64,000 nt of DNA from Rhodosporidiobolus odoratus (Eukaryota; Basidiomycota; Microbotryomycetes; Sporidiobolales; Sporidiobolaceae), in contig JAOANU010000011.1 in NCBI GenBank assembly GCA_034387635.1, positions 714,501-778,500 of the forward strand. The letters are read 5' to 3'. The position numbers and the translations under genes were made by a program. The stretch's first letter is position 1; every line of letters begins with the position of its first letter. Of this stretch, positions 11,401 to 22,366 are shown piece after piece. A model generated the notes under the pieces. The model was not told where the DNA came from. It ran no database searches and worked only from the letters and a program-made list of their open reading frames with translations.

Positions 11401-12738
11401 ATGAAACGTTCCGCGCTCCCTGACCAGCTCGATATACCGCGGGAGCTGTCCACCTATTCATCCGACGAGCTGAACGACGACGTCTCCCTCATTGAACCCC
11501 TCTCGATACATTCCTTGTCCGCCTTGAGACGTCTGGCCCAGTACAAGCCGCCAGAGGACCCCTGTAGGCTCTCTGCTGTGCTCACTAAGACGACGGCGGT
11601 TCACCATTCTGTGCGCAGACGAACTTCCCGCCGGCCGCTCCGCTGTTCTCGTCGCCCTCTTCGGGTCCAGGTCAGGCCAGAACTTGAACGTGCTGCTCTC
11701 CACGCGCAGTGCTCACTTGCGGACATACGTGAGCTCGATCGCCTAACATGGGACCCGACACCGCCGAACCGCTGACTGGTTGCCAATCATAGCCGGGTCA
11801 AGGTGCTCTTTCCCTTCGGTACTGCCGCGCGTTCGTGCCTAACTCGCCCTGCTACCAGTCGCATTGCCCGGCGGGAAGATGGACGCTGAAGGTATGGTCC
11901 GCCTGTAAAGAGCTGATGCGTCTAGAGCTCAGCCCCTTATTGAACAGACATCAACCTCGAAGCCACGGCTCGAAGAGAAGGTCCGCCCATGAGCGTACTC
12001 TGCCGGCCTTGCTACCACTCTTGACGCCCTTCGATTTGTGCAGCCTTCGAAGAGATCGGCCTGCCCATCGACACGACTCAACAACGCTACCTCACAGCTC
12101 TTCCACCTTTTCTAGCAAGATCGACCATGCTCGTCACGCCCATTGTGTGCTTCGTGCTTGACTACTCCCTCAAGGCGAGCTCCTCCTTCGTGCTTGAGAC
12201 GCTTAGCCGCTCATGAGCGCTTGACCGTGCAGCCGGAGCTCAACCAGAACGAAGTTGCCGACCTCTTCTCGTTTCCCCTCGAAGGCTTTCTCACCTCGGA
12301 CGCCCGACATCCGGTGCTTCGATCTCGTTATCCCGCTGGATTCGAGGGTGACACACCCTATCACAGCTACGAAGATTACGCTTGGTACGATGGCCTACCC
12401 CATCGCTTCCATTCTTTCCGGGCCGGCTCTCAGCCTGTCACTGGCTTAACCGCCGAGATACTCATTCACGTCGCTTCCATCGCCTAGTAAGTGTCTTCAC
12501 TATCCTAGCCTTGCCCTTCGGCCTCAAGCCTCCAGCGAACTAGGTAAATCGGTTCGCTAACTGTACCTCTCCTTCACGCAGTGGTCAGCCTGCAGATTTT
12601 GCACTCTGCGCGCCTAACCAGCGGGCGCAAGTCGAGCTCGTTCGTCGGGCTCAACGAGATCCAGCATGGCATGCGTTACGAAAGCGATGGACTGAGAAAA
12701 AGGTTAAACAAGAGGAGATGCAGAAGGCAAAGCTGTGA
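11401..12738 (+). CDS. PCD1: Nudix hydrolase, peroxisomal CoA diphosphatase type
   Basis: Predicted to cleave CoA and acyl-CoA to phosphopantetheine and 3',5'-ADP, like yeast Pcd1 and mammalian NUDT7. Eight exons join in frame: 11401-11563, 11619-11728, 11793-11802, 11859-11891, 11948-11980, 12044-12174, 12233-12486 and 12582-12738 (296 residues). The Nudix box is assembled from four exons: PGQVALPGGKMD, then EATARREAFEEIGLP, matching GX5EX7REUXEEXGU. Upstream LNVLLSTRSAHLRTYPGQVALPGG fits the CoA-Nudix subgroup. Exon 3 is only 10 nt. The intron after 12174 appears to start with GC (GCGAGC); a GT donor 21 bp downstream would give an in-frame alternative. The C-terminus does not end in SKL; it ends in KAKL-stop, which might act as a weak peroxisomal PTS1-like signal, but that is speculative. 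Confidence 0.88.
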
Positions 12739-12893
12739 GGACGGCGGGGCCGTACTGTCTTTGATGGTCGATATTCAGTGTTGTCATATTTTGCTCTTGC
12801 GCTTCTGAATGCCAACGAGAGCCTGTGTTGTTCGTTGTTCTGGCGACATCCACCGCTATTTCCCCTCGATCTTCTCAGACACCCGTGGAAGGA

Positions 12894-15800
12894 ATGGCAA
12901 AGCTCGGAGAAGCATCTGGTACACCTACTCGTACCACTCTCGCCTCTTTGCGCTTGCTGATGCTCGCTCGCTCCATCCGGCGACTGTAGACCTTGATATC
13001 CCGCAACACCTCTCGAATGCCGCCGAGGAGCTTACAGATAAGGCCGGAAGTACAACGATCAGTTCGGTAGACTGGACTGCTATCGCTCGAGCGGGCAAGA
13101 AGCTGGCAGATGGACTGAGAAGCGGTACGTGGTGCCCATCTGCGTTCTTCCCGCTCCCACGGCTCGCAAGCTGACCAAGTCTGCGCACTACAGAGGAGCT
13201 GAGAACGTCGCTGGGCAGCGTGGACCTACTATCCGCCGTGGGCGGGTTGTTGCACGCGGCGGTGCGTGCAGAAGAGGGCACGGAGGAACTGCTGAATGGG
13301 CAGACGGAGCTAGCGAGGGTTGTAGGGAATATGTGCTTCGAACATGGTGCGCGCTCTCGCATCCTTTGTCCTTGGACGAGCAACTCATGCAGACTCGCAG
13401 ATGCCAATCGTCGGCGCTGCCTCGATGCGGACATCCCTCTTGCCCTGGCTGCACTGCTCTCTCGGATGCTGGAGTTGGCGGAGGAAGGAGGAAAGGTTGA
13501 GCAGCAGAGAGTGCTGGGGGTGGAAGAGCTCAAGTTCGTACGAGCAACGGTCGGGGCACTGCTAAACATGTCGCTGAAGTTCGGTTCGTACCCGTTTTTC
13601 GTTCTCTCCTTCAGCTCGTGCTCAGTTCCTCTGTCCGCAGATCCCGTACGTCGAGAGCTCACGAAGGCAGAGATCCTCACCCCCTTACTCGCCATACTCG
13701 ACGCCCGCACCTCGGCTGGCAAGCTCACTGCGCCGATCTACACTTGCGGGTGTTGGGCTAGCGAGCCCGCGGGCGGCGTTCAGGAGTGGGAGGCACGTCT
13801 GCAGATCAGCTCGACGATCATCTCATGGACGGTCAATGTTTTGGAAGACGTGCTGAGCGAGAGTACGCCTTCTCATTGGCCTTCTCAGCTCCCGCGTGGT
13901 GAACGTTTGTCGTCTGCAGGCAAAGCCAGTTTCCCATCCTCCGGTATACTCTCTCTGTCCTCTGCCGTCCTTGCCGTCTATGCTTCCCCCGCTGCACCCG
14001 CCCAGAACATCCACTTCACTGGCGAAGACGCCTCCGATTTCCTCGATACCGATATCGAGCTTCTCTCCGTCTCCGCTGCACTGCTAGAAGGCGTGACTAT
14101 CGACCTCGACTCTTCCAAGTCGATACTCGCCTTCTCCACCTACAATTCAACCCTTTCCTACCCGTCCTCTTCCCTCCTAGAGCATCTTCTCACCTTCATC
14201 CATTCCGCCTCCCCGCCCTCATATTGGTCCACTGCCTCAGATGATCCTGAACGTACGACGAAAGCCTTCTCGACGATCAAAGCTGCCGTTGTCCGCGCCG
14301 TGGTGGAGGCGCCGAACTCGGACGAGGTCATGGAGAGACTGTGGAAGGAGACGAGAACGGAGGAAGGGGAGAAGAGCTGGTTGGTGCAGAAGATGGTGCT
14401 GTGGCTGGAAGAAGCACAGGGTGCGGGTAGGGAGGATATGCTGATATGTGCGGCGCATCTACTGGCGGGCTTGGGGCGAAAAGGTAGGTCCTGCTGTCTC
14501 CCGAATGTGCCTCTCCCCATTCGAGGCGATAGCTCAGTTCTTCCTGCCCGGAACCGCAGATGAACATACCGAATCACTTGTACAGGACTACGGCCTTGCC
14601 GCTCCCTTGGCCCGCATCGTGAACGAGCGGGTACAGCAACAGCTATCGGCCCCGGGCGAGCGAGGACGACCGGGAGAAACGACGCAGATACTGTTCGGCG
14701 TAGTAAGCCTGTTGCGGCATCTTGCCATTCCCGGTGCGTTTCTCTGCCTCTCCTATGACCTCAACTGTATTCTGCCTGCAGGCGAGTCCGACCCATTTCT
14801 CTCTTTCTACTACAGTCAAGAACCGACAAGTGGTCGGCGAGACCGGGGTCATCGCATCTGTCGCATTGCTACTACGAAAAGAGCTCGACATCGTGGGTCC
14901 GTTGCAGCTTTCGTCAATCGGGCTGCTCAAGCATTTGACCGCGAATCACAGTACGTCGTTTTTCGTCTTCACCATCCCTTGCGTCTCCTGACCGGGACTT
15001 CCCTGTAGTCCCCAACTCGCTCGAAGTCCTCGGCATCCCTCCACCGGCCGACGAGATCGAAAGCCCCGCGTCTACTCTCCCCCTTGATCATGTCCTTGCT
15101 CTCATCTCCCGCACCGACGATACGCGGCTTCGGTCCGAAGCAACTCGTGTCGTTGTCAATCTCGTTCGATCCGTGTACTCCAGCAAACCCGCCATCGCCC
15201 ACCGCTCCTCGGGAACGTCGACGCCGGCCCATCAGCTTGACGACGAAGAGCTGTTGCGGGCTCATGGGCGCGAGAAGCTCATACGGCAAGACGTGGGCGA
15301 CGCGCTGAGCGAGTTGGTTCGGTTGAGCGAGAAATACCCGATGCTGATCAACGAGGGTATAGTAGCACTGGCACTGTTGGCAGGTAGCGGAGAGACTGCC
15401 GGTATGCTCCTTGTATCCCCTGTGCGCTGAGTGCTGCGCTGACGACTATCGTGTTGCATTCAGCTGCGCTCGTTCTCTCTTCCCTCGTCGCGTCGCATAC
15501 GTCTCCTCCGCCTCCTTCCGAGACGCCAACCGACGAACAGACCATCTCCTCCGGATCTGCAGTCAAGCGAGCTACATCTCTAGCTGTCTCTCCGGCGGGC
15601 GATCCACCAACCCCAGTCGACATGCTAGCCACCTGGCTCGGTCTGGTCGCCTCAAATTCCGTCTTGACTTCTACCTCACCACCCTCCAACGTCCGGCCCG
15701 AGATGATCGCCAACGCCAATGCGCTCGTCATCGCTGTCTTGCAGCGCACTCCTTCACACGTCGAGGGCGAAAAAAAGCGACAGCTGGACGAGCTGCGGGC

Positions 15801-15918
15801 GAAACTGCTCGGTCCGCTGCAAGGTGCGAAGGAAGCGCTCGGGAAACAGGAGGGACAGCAGAAAGGGGCGCTGAAGCAGTTGGTGGACAAGGCGCATGAG
15901 CTTGTTACGGCGGCTTGA
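12894..15918 (+). CDS. RAP1GDS1: SmgGDS-type armadillo-repeat protein (RAP1GDS1-like)
   Basis: Alpha-helical armadillo-repeat protein most like the SmgGDS family, which bind small GTPases with C-terminal polybasic tails and help their exchange or prenylation traffic. Ten exons: 12894-12918, 12990-13124, 13194-13346, 13401-13583, 13641-13862, 13920-14483, 14560-14733, 14816-14950, 15009-15401 and 15464-15918 (812 residues, divisible by three). Armadillo-like helices include LARVVGNMCFEH, ATVGALLNMSLKF, VVSLLRHLAIPVKN and EATRVVVNLVRSVY. Nearly all introns are phase 1, unusually uniform. The start is a short first exon (MAKLGEAS) chosen because it alone joins in phase to LDIPQHLSN. Family assignment rests on repeat pattern and length, so another armadillo family is possible. 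The gene starts 155 bp after PCD1 on the same strand. Confidence 0.7.
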
Positions 15919-17059
15919 AAGAGAAGACTCGGAGGAGGGACTAGGGGAGTTGTCGAGATGAGGCAGCGAGCTTGGTGGATCGGTCGGAAGCCGCAGACTC
16001 CTCTATAGCTGCTTCGAAAGTAGGGGCGCAATGAAAGACGTGAGGGAACAGCTTTCCCAGCTAATACTGATTATGGGACGTGAGAACAGGAGGGAAAGGC
16101 CAGCGTCTGGCCGCCATGCGTTCTCTCTACAGCAAGTCAGCCAGCTGGGACAGTTTCCCTGTCTAGTGACGAGTCGACCATCGCGAGATAGTGGGTAGCT
16201 TGAAACGAGTCGAAAGGAATGCCGCAGTGGGTAAAAAAAAGCGAAGAAACCTTGTTCTTCCGAACTCGCCTCTTGACAACTGCTATAGACTATTCTTCTT
16301 GACTATAGTGGACGCACAACACGTCTACGGATCACTACATCGAGCTCCATACCCCGTCGCATTGTGCCATCTCGGTCGTCCGCCTCATCCGCATCACTCG
16401 CCAACTTACATCACTCTTACCGAATTCACGCCCAGAAGCTACGGGAACACACCGACATATATCACGTCGACAGCGTTAATCCCATAGTACTTGATCGACT
16501 GCATTTCCGGCCGCACTCGCCTTGCTACAACCTGCAGACGTCGGCGAAAGGCGAACTATCAAAGATTCCTGTACATAGCAACCTCGGACCCGACCGGAGC
16601 AAAATCCACCAAACCGTACGACGGCCAGTACTCGGACAAGCACACGTACGTGCCAGCAGACCCGGATCACAGCCGCTGGACAGCTCTTTGAGGAGACCCC
16701 CCTGCCTCGCACAGCGCCTCTCTCCCTCTCTAAGCCAAGCAAGACTCGGCCACTCTCTCACATTCAGCATCCTCTACCCTACTCGCTTGCACTAGTCCGA
16801 GCTCCCCTTCGCCCTTCGCCTCCGCACCTTCGCATATTTCCGCATCGCCTCCTTTCCGTCATCTTTCGCCGGTCCCTCGAACCGCATCTTGCTGCCATTG
16901 CATTCCACTCCACCCAGTCGGACTCAGCTCACAAGTCACACCGTGCGTCCCCTGCTTTGCTCTCGCTGTTGACCGCATAGCGCCGCCAAGTTGTCGATCC
17001 TTGACACGAAGTCCACTCACTGACCCTCTTGCCCTTTCCAGCTAAAAATCTAATACGCC
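15919..17059. other. Intergenic and probable 5' leader of the Pumilio gene
   Basis: No supported coding region. The last 300 bp before the Pumilio start are pyrimidine-rich, with repeated CTC and TTC tracts and several CAG sites, consistent with a fungal promoter and a spliced 5' leader. No uORF was established. Confidence 0.4.
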
Positions 17060-20000
17060 ATGGAGCACGCACCTGCACCTTCGGCTCTCAACCCACGCCA
17101 TATGGGTCTCCCTCGGCGCCAATCCTTCGACCCTCTTTCCTCGACTAAAAAGGCTCTTACCCTTGGTCAACTCCCCCCGCCGTCTTTCGGCGTCATGCCT
17201 TCAGGGCTGCGCAGCGTACCTGCGCTCGAAAGTGCTCGTCCGTTCGGTTCGAACGCATTCCGTCATGTCGCAGCGCCGCTGGGAGACGGACAGCGCACCC
17301 CGGGAGGAAGTCTCGTTATTGGAGCCGAGGTCTTCGGGTTCGGCAAGTACGCGCCCAAGGAGAGGCGAGGGAATGGCTCTGCAGATGGAGATGACGGGCG
17401 GACGAGCAAGATCGGCTCAGACTGGCCCAGCGAGTTTAGCAGTCGGGCAACGGCGTCGACGGACGATCTGCAGCGTGATCCGGGTACCAAACACGCCTTT
17501 GACAGGCTCAGCGGGGTGCGTTTTGCTTGTCCCAGCTTTTCCCGTCCGGCTCCAACTCTATTCTCCTCCGCCCTTACTTGCGGTGGGTCATCTGTCGCTC
17601 GAAGCAGCGAAAGTCACTGCCGCCCCCGGACTCGGAACTGCGGAAGGAGCTTGTTATGCATTTTTTTCGACATTCTTAGCATCCTTCTGATAGGGGACAT
17701 GGCACTGACCGCTTGTTTTCCCTTCCTGATGTTATCGTTCACTCGCCCTCTTTCCTTCCGCCCGTCCGGCTCTCGTACCAACAGGACTTCTCCTCAGCAG
17801 GTCTTCCTCGTCCCCGACACCAGACGACGGGGTCTTCTATCGACTTGCGCCCCTCTTCCCCCGCTTCCGGGATGCCCGACTCGCTCCGCGCTCCGTCCCA
17901 GTCGAGCCTTCTACCTTCTTCCAACCTTGCCTCGCACTCGTCCGGTGAGAGCTCACACGACCACTCGCCCCTCGCTTCGAGCGGTGTGCTTTCCGACCCC
18001 AACACCGCGACTACCGGCGGGCCAAGTTCAGGAGGACCTTCTCCTTACGGGGACCTTGGGGACGCAACTCCCTCTCCCAGCGCGGGACCCTACCTCTACC
18101 CGTTCCAGCCTCCCGATCCTTCTCCTCCTCCCCTCGGCAACCCTTACTTTGCTCAGGGGTTCGCTCTTCCCATGTCCCCTCCTCTCCTTCCGCGGACCGG
18201 TCGTCCTGGCGAGCAGCTTTACGGGAACGGCTTCGGGCAGCATGACGGTGTAACTTCGCCTGACGACCTTGCGCTGGGCATGGGGAACATGAGTCTGGGA
18301 ACAAACGGGAGTATCGGTGGAAATGGCGGTGCAAATCAAGGTCGAGGCGGGCAGGTGCCGCATCGTGCGATGTTCTCCCCCGAGCCGTACGCTGGTGGAG
18401 GGATTTCGCGCAACCAACCCTCGAGGCAGAGTGCGGGCGGTTTTCAGCCGTACTTTATGGCCAGCCCGGGCTCGCCCTACATGGCCGGACAAGACGCGTA
18501 CTCTCCGATGAACTTCGGCACGTCAAACGCTTTCTATTCCCCTGGTGCCGTACCCGACGGGGTGAATGCTCGCCGTGATTCAGTGTTAGTCCCTTTTTTC
18601 TGCGGCACCTGCGCCCGAGAGAGCCTGACTACCTTTTCTTCTTGTCCTATCCGTGAACAGCCAGCCACCAGGATGGGGTCTTTCGATGCCTCCTTTCGCA
18701 CTTCCAGCCGAGTTGCAGCAAACGCCGTCGTCCGTACCATCTCGCCAAGGCTCCTTCTCCTACACGCCAACGGGACTGCCCCAAACGAACGGCTTCTCCC
18801 ACTTTGCGCCCGGTACGCCCTCTGGCTATGCCCCTGCTTCGCACTCGGACCAGGTAGCTCCGATGTATGCCAATGGGCCGCAACTCGGTCAACAACATCA
18901 GATCATCCTAGGCCGGGCGGTTCGCGGCGTCGAGTATATCGCACCGGGTCCCGTCCCCGCTCACGGGTATGGCGCAGGCTACGGTCCCGACATGCGGAGC
19001 TTGAGGAGCCCGCTACTCGAGGAGTTCAGGAGTAATCGCAACCGCAGCTGGGAACTTCCGGTGCGTCTCTTCTCCTTTGTTTACCGTGAGAGTCGTCGAC
19101 TGACCTGTTCATCCATTTGCAGGACCTCATCGGTCACATCGTCGAGTTTGCGGGTGATCAACTTGGTTCTCGTCATATCCAGACCAAGCTCGACACGGCG
19201 ACGACGGACGAGAAGAACATGGTCTTCCAGGAGATCTTGCCCAACATGCTCCAACTTTCCACCGACGTCTTCGCGAACTGTACGCACCATTTCATCTTCC
19301 TTGATACGACTGTAACTGATTTTCTGCATACCCTTCTGCAGACGTCATCCAAAAGTTCTTCGAGCAAGGCTCGCAAGTGCAGAAGACGGCGATGGCGAAG
19401 GTCCTCGAAGGACACGTTCTCCAACTCTCCCTTCAGATGTACGGCTGCCGTGTCGTGCAGAAGGTGGCGTTTCTCCCTCTCCGCTGCATAAAGCGACCGT
19501 CGTTAACTGTTGTCAATCTCGAAGGCTCTCGAATACGTCCTCGTTGACCAGCAAGTTCGCCTCGTGAATGAGCTCGACGGTCATGTGCTCAAGTGCGCTC
19601 GTGATGCGCAGAGCAACCACGTCGTTCAGGTTCGCTGACTTTTCCGCGCTCCTTGCGAGCTGGTTTAAGTTTCGGTTTTCCCGCCCGCAGCGAGCCCTCG
19701 AGCGCGTGCCGCCCGAGCACCTACACTTCGTCACTGATGCTTGCCTCGGTCAAGTTCACGCCCTGGCTACTCATCCCTACGGTTGCCGCGTCCTTCAACG
19801 GATTTTCGAGAACTGCCCTCCGTCGCAATCGCGCGCTCTTCTCGACGAGCTTCACCGCTACACTCAGAACCTCATCCAGGATCAATACGGAAACGTGCGT
19901 CTTTCCCTGGATCTTTTTTGCGGTTTTTGTTCTGATCCCACCTTGTCGCAGTACGTTGTGCAATGGGTCATCGAGAAGGGCGAGCAGTCCGACCGCTCTC

Positions 20001-20507
20001 TCGTCATCGCCAAGATCTACGGTCAGATCCTCCCGCTCGCGCAGCAGAAGTTCGCTTCGAACGTCGTCGAGAAGTGCGTCATTCATGGCACCGAGGAGGA
20101 GCGCCAACGTATCGTCGACGAGATTCTCCAGCCAGGGCACGACGGTTCAAGCATTGTCAAGGCCATGGTCGTTCATCCCTTCGCCAACTATGTTGTGCAA
20201 AGTGAGCTTCTGGCGCCTCCCTCCGTCGCTGACAACAGAATCCCCTGCTCACCTTTTCGCTTCTTCCGCAGAATGTCTCCAATGTACTGCCGGCCCTCAA
20301 CGCGAAGCTCTTTTCGCCGAAGCCACCACCCAGCTCATCAACCTTCGCAAGTACTCCACGACGTACAGCAAGCATCTGATCACTATCCAAAAGGCTATCG
20401 TGGCCGAGCGGGAGCGCCTCAACCTACCTCCTCTCGACTTTGGCGACCGTCCCGGCTTCGGCATTGACGGCCACCACCCTCAGCCGCCACCCATGAGTTA
20501 CTACTAG
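17060..20507 (+). CDS. Pumilio/PUF RNA-binding protein with eight repeats
   Basis: Post-transcriptional regulator that binds 3' UTR Pumilio elements in cytoplasmic mRNAs. Proposed exons: 17060-17515, 17785-18582, 18665-19060, 19123-19279, 19342-19463, 19525-19629, 19691-19894, 19952-20201 and 20272-20507 (907 residues). The first 550 residues are disordered, rich in Pro, Ser, Gly and Gln. The PUM-HD follows. Its base-contacting pentads read SRHIQ, NYVIQ, CRVVQ, NHVVQ, CRVLQ, NYVVQ, SNVVE and NYVVQ, the same order as in human PUM1, so a UGUANAUA-type site is expected. Introns tend to fall just after the pentads. The 269-bp gap between exons 1 and 2 is long for this genome and may hide another small exon. 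The C-terminal extension ends PPPMSYY. Confidence 0.92.
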
Positions 20508-21176
20508 TCCGGCCGCCTTAAATGTGTTGGTACCCTCGTCAACATTGCTTCAAGGATTCAGCATGGCTCCTCCTTCTCTCCCCTTCCTCCGCAACAATCC
20601 CGCGATTGTACATGTCAACTCCTTCCGCTTTCCTCATTCTTTCCTCGTCCATCTCACTCCCGTTCTCATTTCTTTTTCCTGTAAATCCTTCTCCTCGTCC
20701 GTCTTTATCTCCCCCCCTCTCTCCTCCTTCTTCGCCGTTATCAGCGTCCTTTCTCCGTTTTCCCCAACCGTCGTTCGAAAAGCACAAATATCAAACATCG
20801 TCTTCGCCGTGCGTCGTTCCTACTCCGGCGGAGCGACTTGCACGTAATCCAGCACAAAGGATCTCTCGAGGATGTTCGGATCTTGCCCAAGTTCTTTCTC
20901 CCGTTTCCCTCGTACCTCAATATTGCACCCTTCTCTTCCCTCCTTCCACCGGTCGTCTGCTCTTTCTGCCTTGTTGAGCGTCATTTAGCGTTCTTCAGTC
21001 ACCTATCCTTCGATGCTCTCCTTTCTTTCTTTCTTTCTTTCGCAACGCAATCGCAAAACCTGTCTTTCTCCTTCCTCTCTTCTGACAACAGATGCGGATG
21101 ATCGGTTGTGAACACTGCGCTCAAGCAGCTCGCTGATATAAAGGAAGAAAAGGTTGAACCAGCTCATTTTCAAAGC
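20508..21176. other. Pyrimidine-rich 3' region of the Pumilio gene
   Basis: Strongly CT-rich on the plus strand over about 500 bp, including a CTTT tetranucleotide run near 21024-21045. I see no coding potential; probably 3' UTR and terminator region for the Pumilio gene and, from the other side, the end of the convergent membrane-protein gene. Confidence 0.45.
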
Positions 21177-22366
21177 TCATGAAGGCCACTGCTTCCAGCC
21201 AGCGCTTGGTCTCTCTCTCGCACACAGTGCTCGACAAATGAATGCTTTGCAGCGGTATACACAAGGGTTAGGACACGGTGGAAGGGTATGGACAAGAGCG
21301 GAAGAGAGGTGCCCCAGGCGCATCAAGCTTCTGGTCTCGAGGTGAGATGGCAGTTGACGCAGGCTGTAGAGAATCTTCTTCTCCGCCTTCTTCTCTTCGG
21401 CTGGGGCATATCTGCAAGGGAAGGACGAAGCTTTGGCGGAAGCGCGGTTGACGCGTCCTTCGTGGGCGAAGAGCAGCTGCAAAAGAGCAATGGTGGCCCC
21501 GCGGTCAGGTCAGGTTTGAACGTATGGGAGGGAGCTACGCACAATCCAGAGACCCCAAGTACCAAGAGCGCCAGACGGAACCGCAATACTAAGCATACCC
21601 AGCTCGTACTGTGCGGTGAGGGAAAGAAAGGATTAGGGACCAGCCTACATCCTACGTCGTGGCTCTATAGTGGTCGGAGCGCAGAACACATACACTAGAG
21701 TAGCCAAGACCGGCGAAGAAGAAGACGACGATCCACAGGGTAAAAGCACGGAGCGGCGCAGCAACGGAGGAAGCTGCAATGTCGCGGGAGGCGGTGATGG
21801 ACGAGTTGAGGGGAATGACCCCGGTCTGCCAACGACAGACGGACAGTGGACAGCTAAGCGAGCTTGTAGTAGGTTCTCGCGGCTTGAAGGACGCTGAGGA
21901 AAACGAGACCCACCTGAACGATCAGAGCCGCGGCAAGAGCAAGCAGACTGAGGCCGGCGAGATCGGCGAGAGAGCGCTCGAGGATGTTCAGCGTACGAAT
22001 AACGTCGCCGTCAGGCTTATCGTGCGCGTCTGGGTCGCCCATTTGGGCTAGAAGAGAGCCGAATACGAGGGAAAGGATCCTGGGGAAGAACAAAAGAGGG
22101 ATGGCGAGAAGGGCGAGGCTGACAAACGCCAGTCGAGTATATGGAACAGCCGCATGCTCTCGACTACGCCCGCGCTGCGTACCGTTCGTTCGCCAGTACT
22201 GCTGATTCCGAATATGGCGGTTCCACCAAGTCTTGCATACAGGCCCATCCCTGTCGAGTCGCCTGTTCCGCGGAGTCGCTGAGGTTCAGCAGAGTGACTC
22301 ACTATCCTCCACTGGCCAAGCTCCAAGCCGTGTGTGCGCCCGCCCTCACTTTGTCGGAACGGTCAT
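21177..22366 (-). CDS. Multi-pass membrane protein of unknown function
   Basis: Five minus-strand exons join in phase: 22350-22366, 21914-22262, 21694-21825, 21543-21608 and 21177-21476 (287 residues from the Met codon at 22366). Hydrophobic segments include TRLAFVSLALLAIPLLFF, LAGLSLLALAAALIVQ and FTLWIVVFFFAGLGYSS, followed by GMLSIAVPSGALGTWGLWI. This gives about four membrane helices, an acidic loop (QMGDPDAHDKPDGD) and a Lys-rich tail (AEEKKAEKK). I do not recognise the family. The start is tentative: the first exon frame is open upstream of the chosen ATG (SVFNPANRIGPLL), so an upstream start or exon is possible. The tail after residue 187 may also be mis-spliced. Convergent with the Pumilio gene. 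Confidence 0.55.

Noticed and set aside
21024..21045. CTTT repeat as possible telomere or mobile-element end
   Set aside because: It is a simple tetranucleotide tract in a pyrimidine-rich 3' region, with no target-site duplication or inverted repeats.
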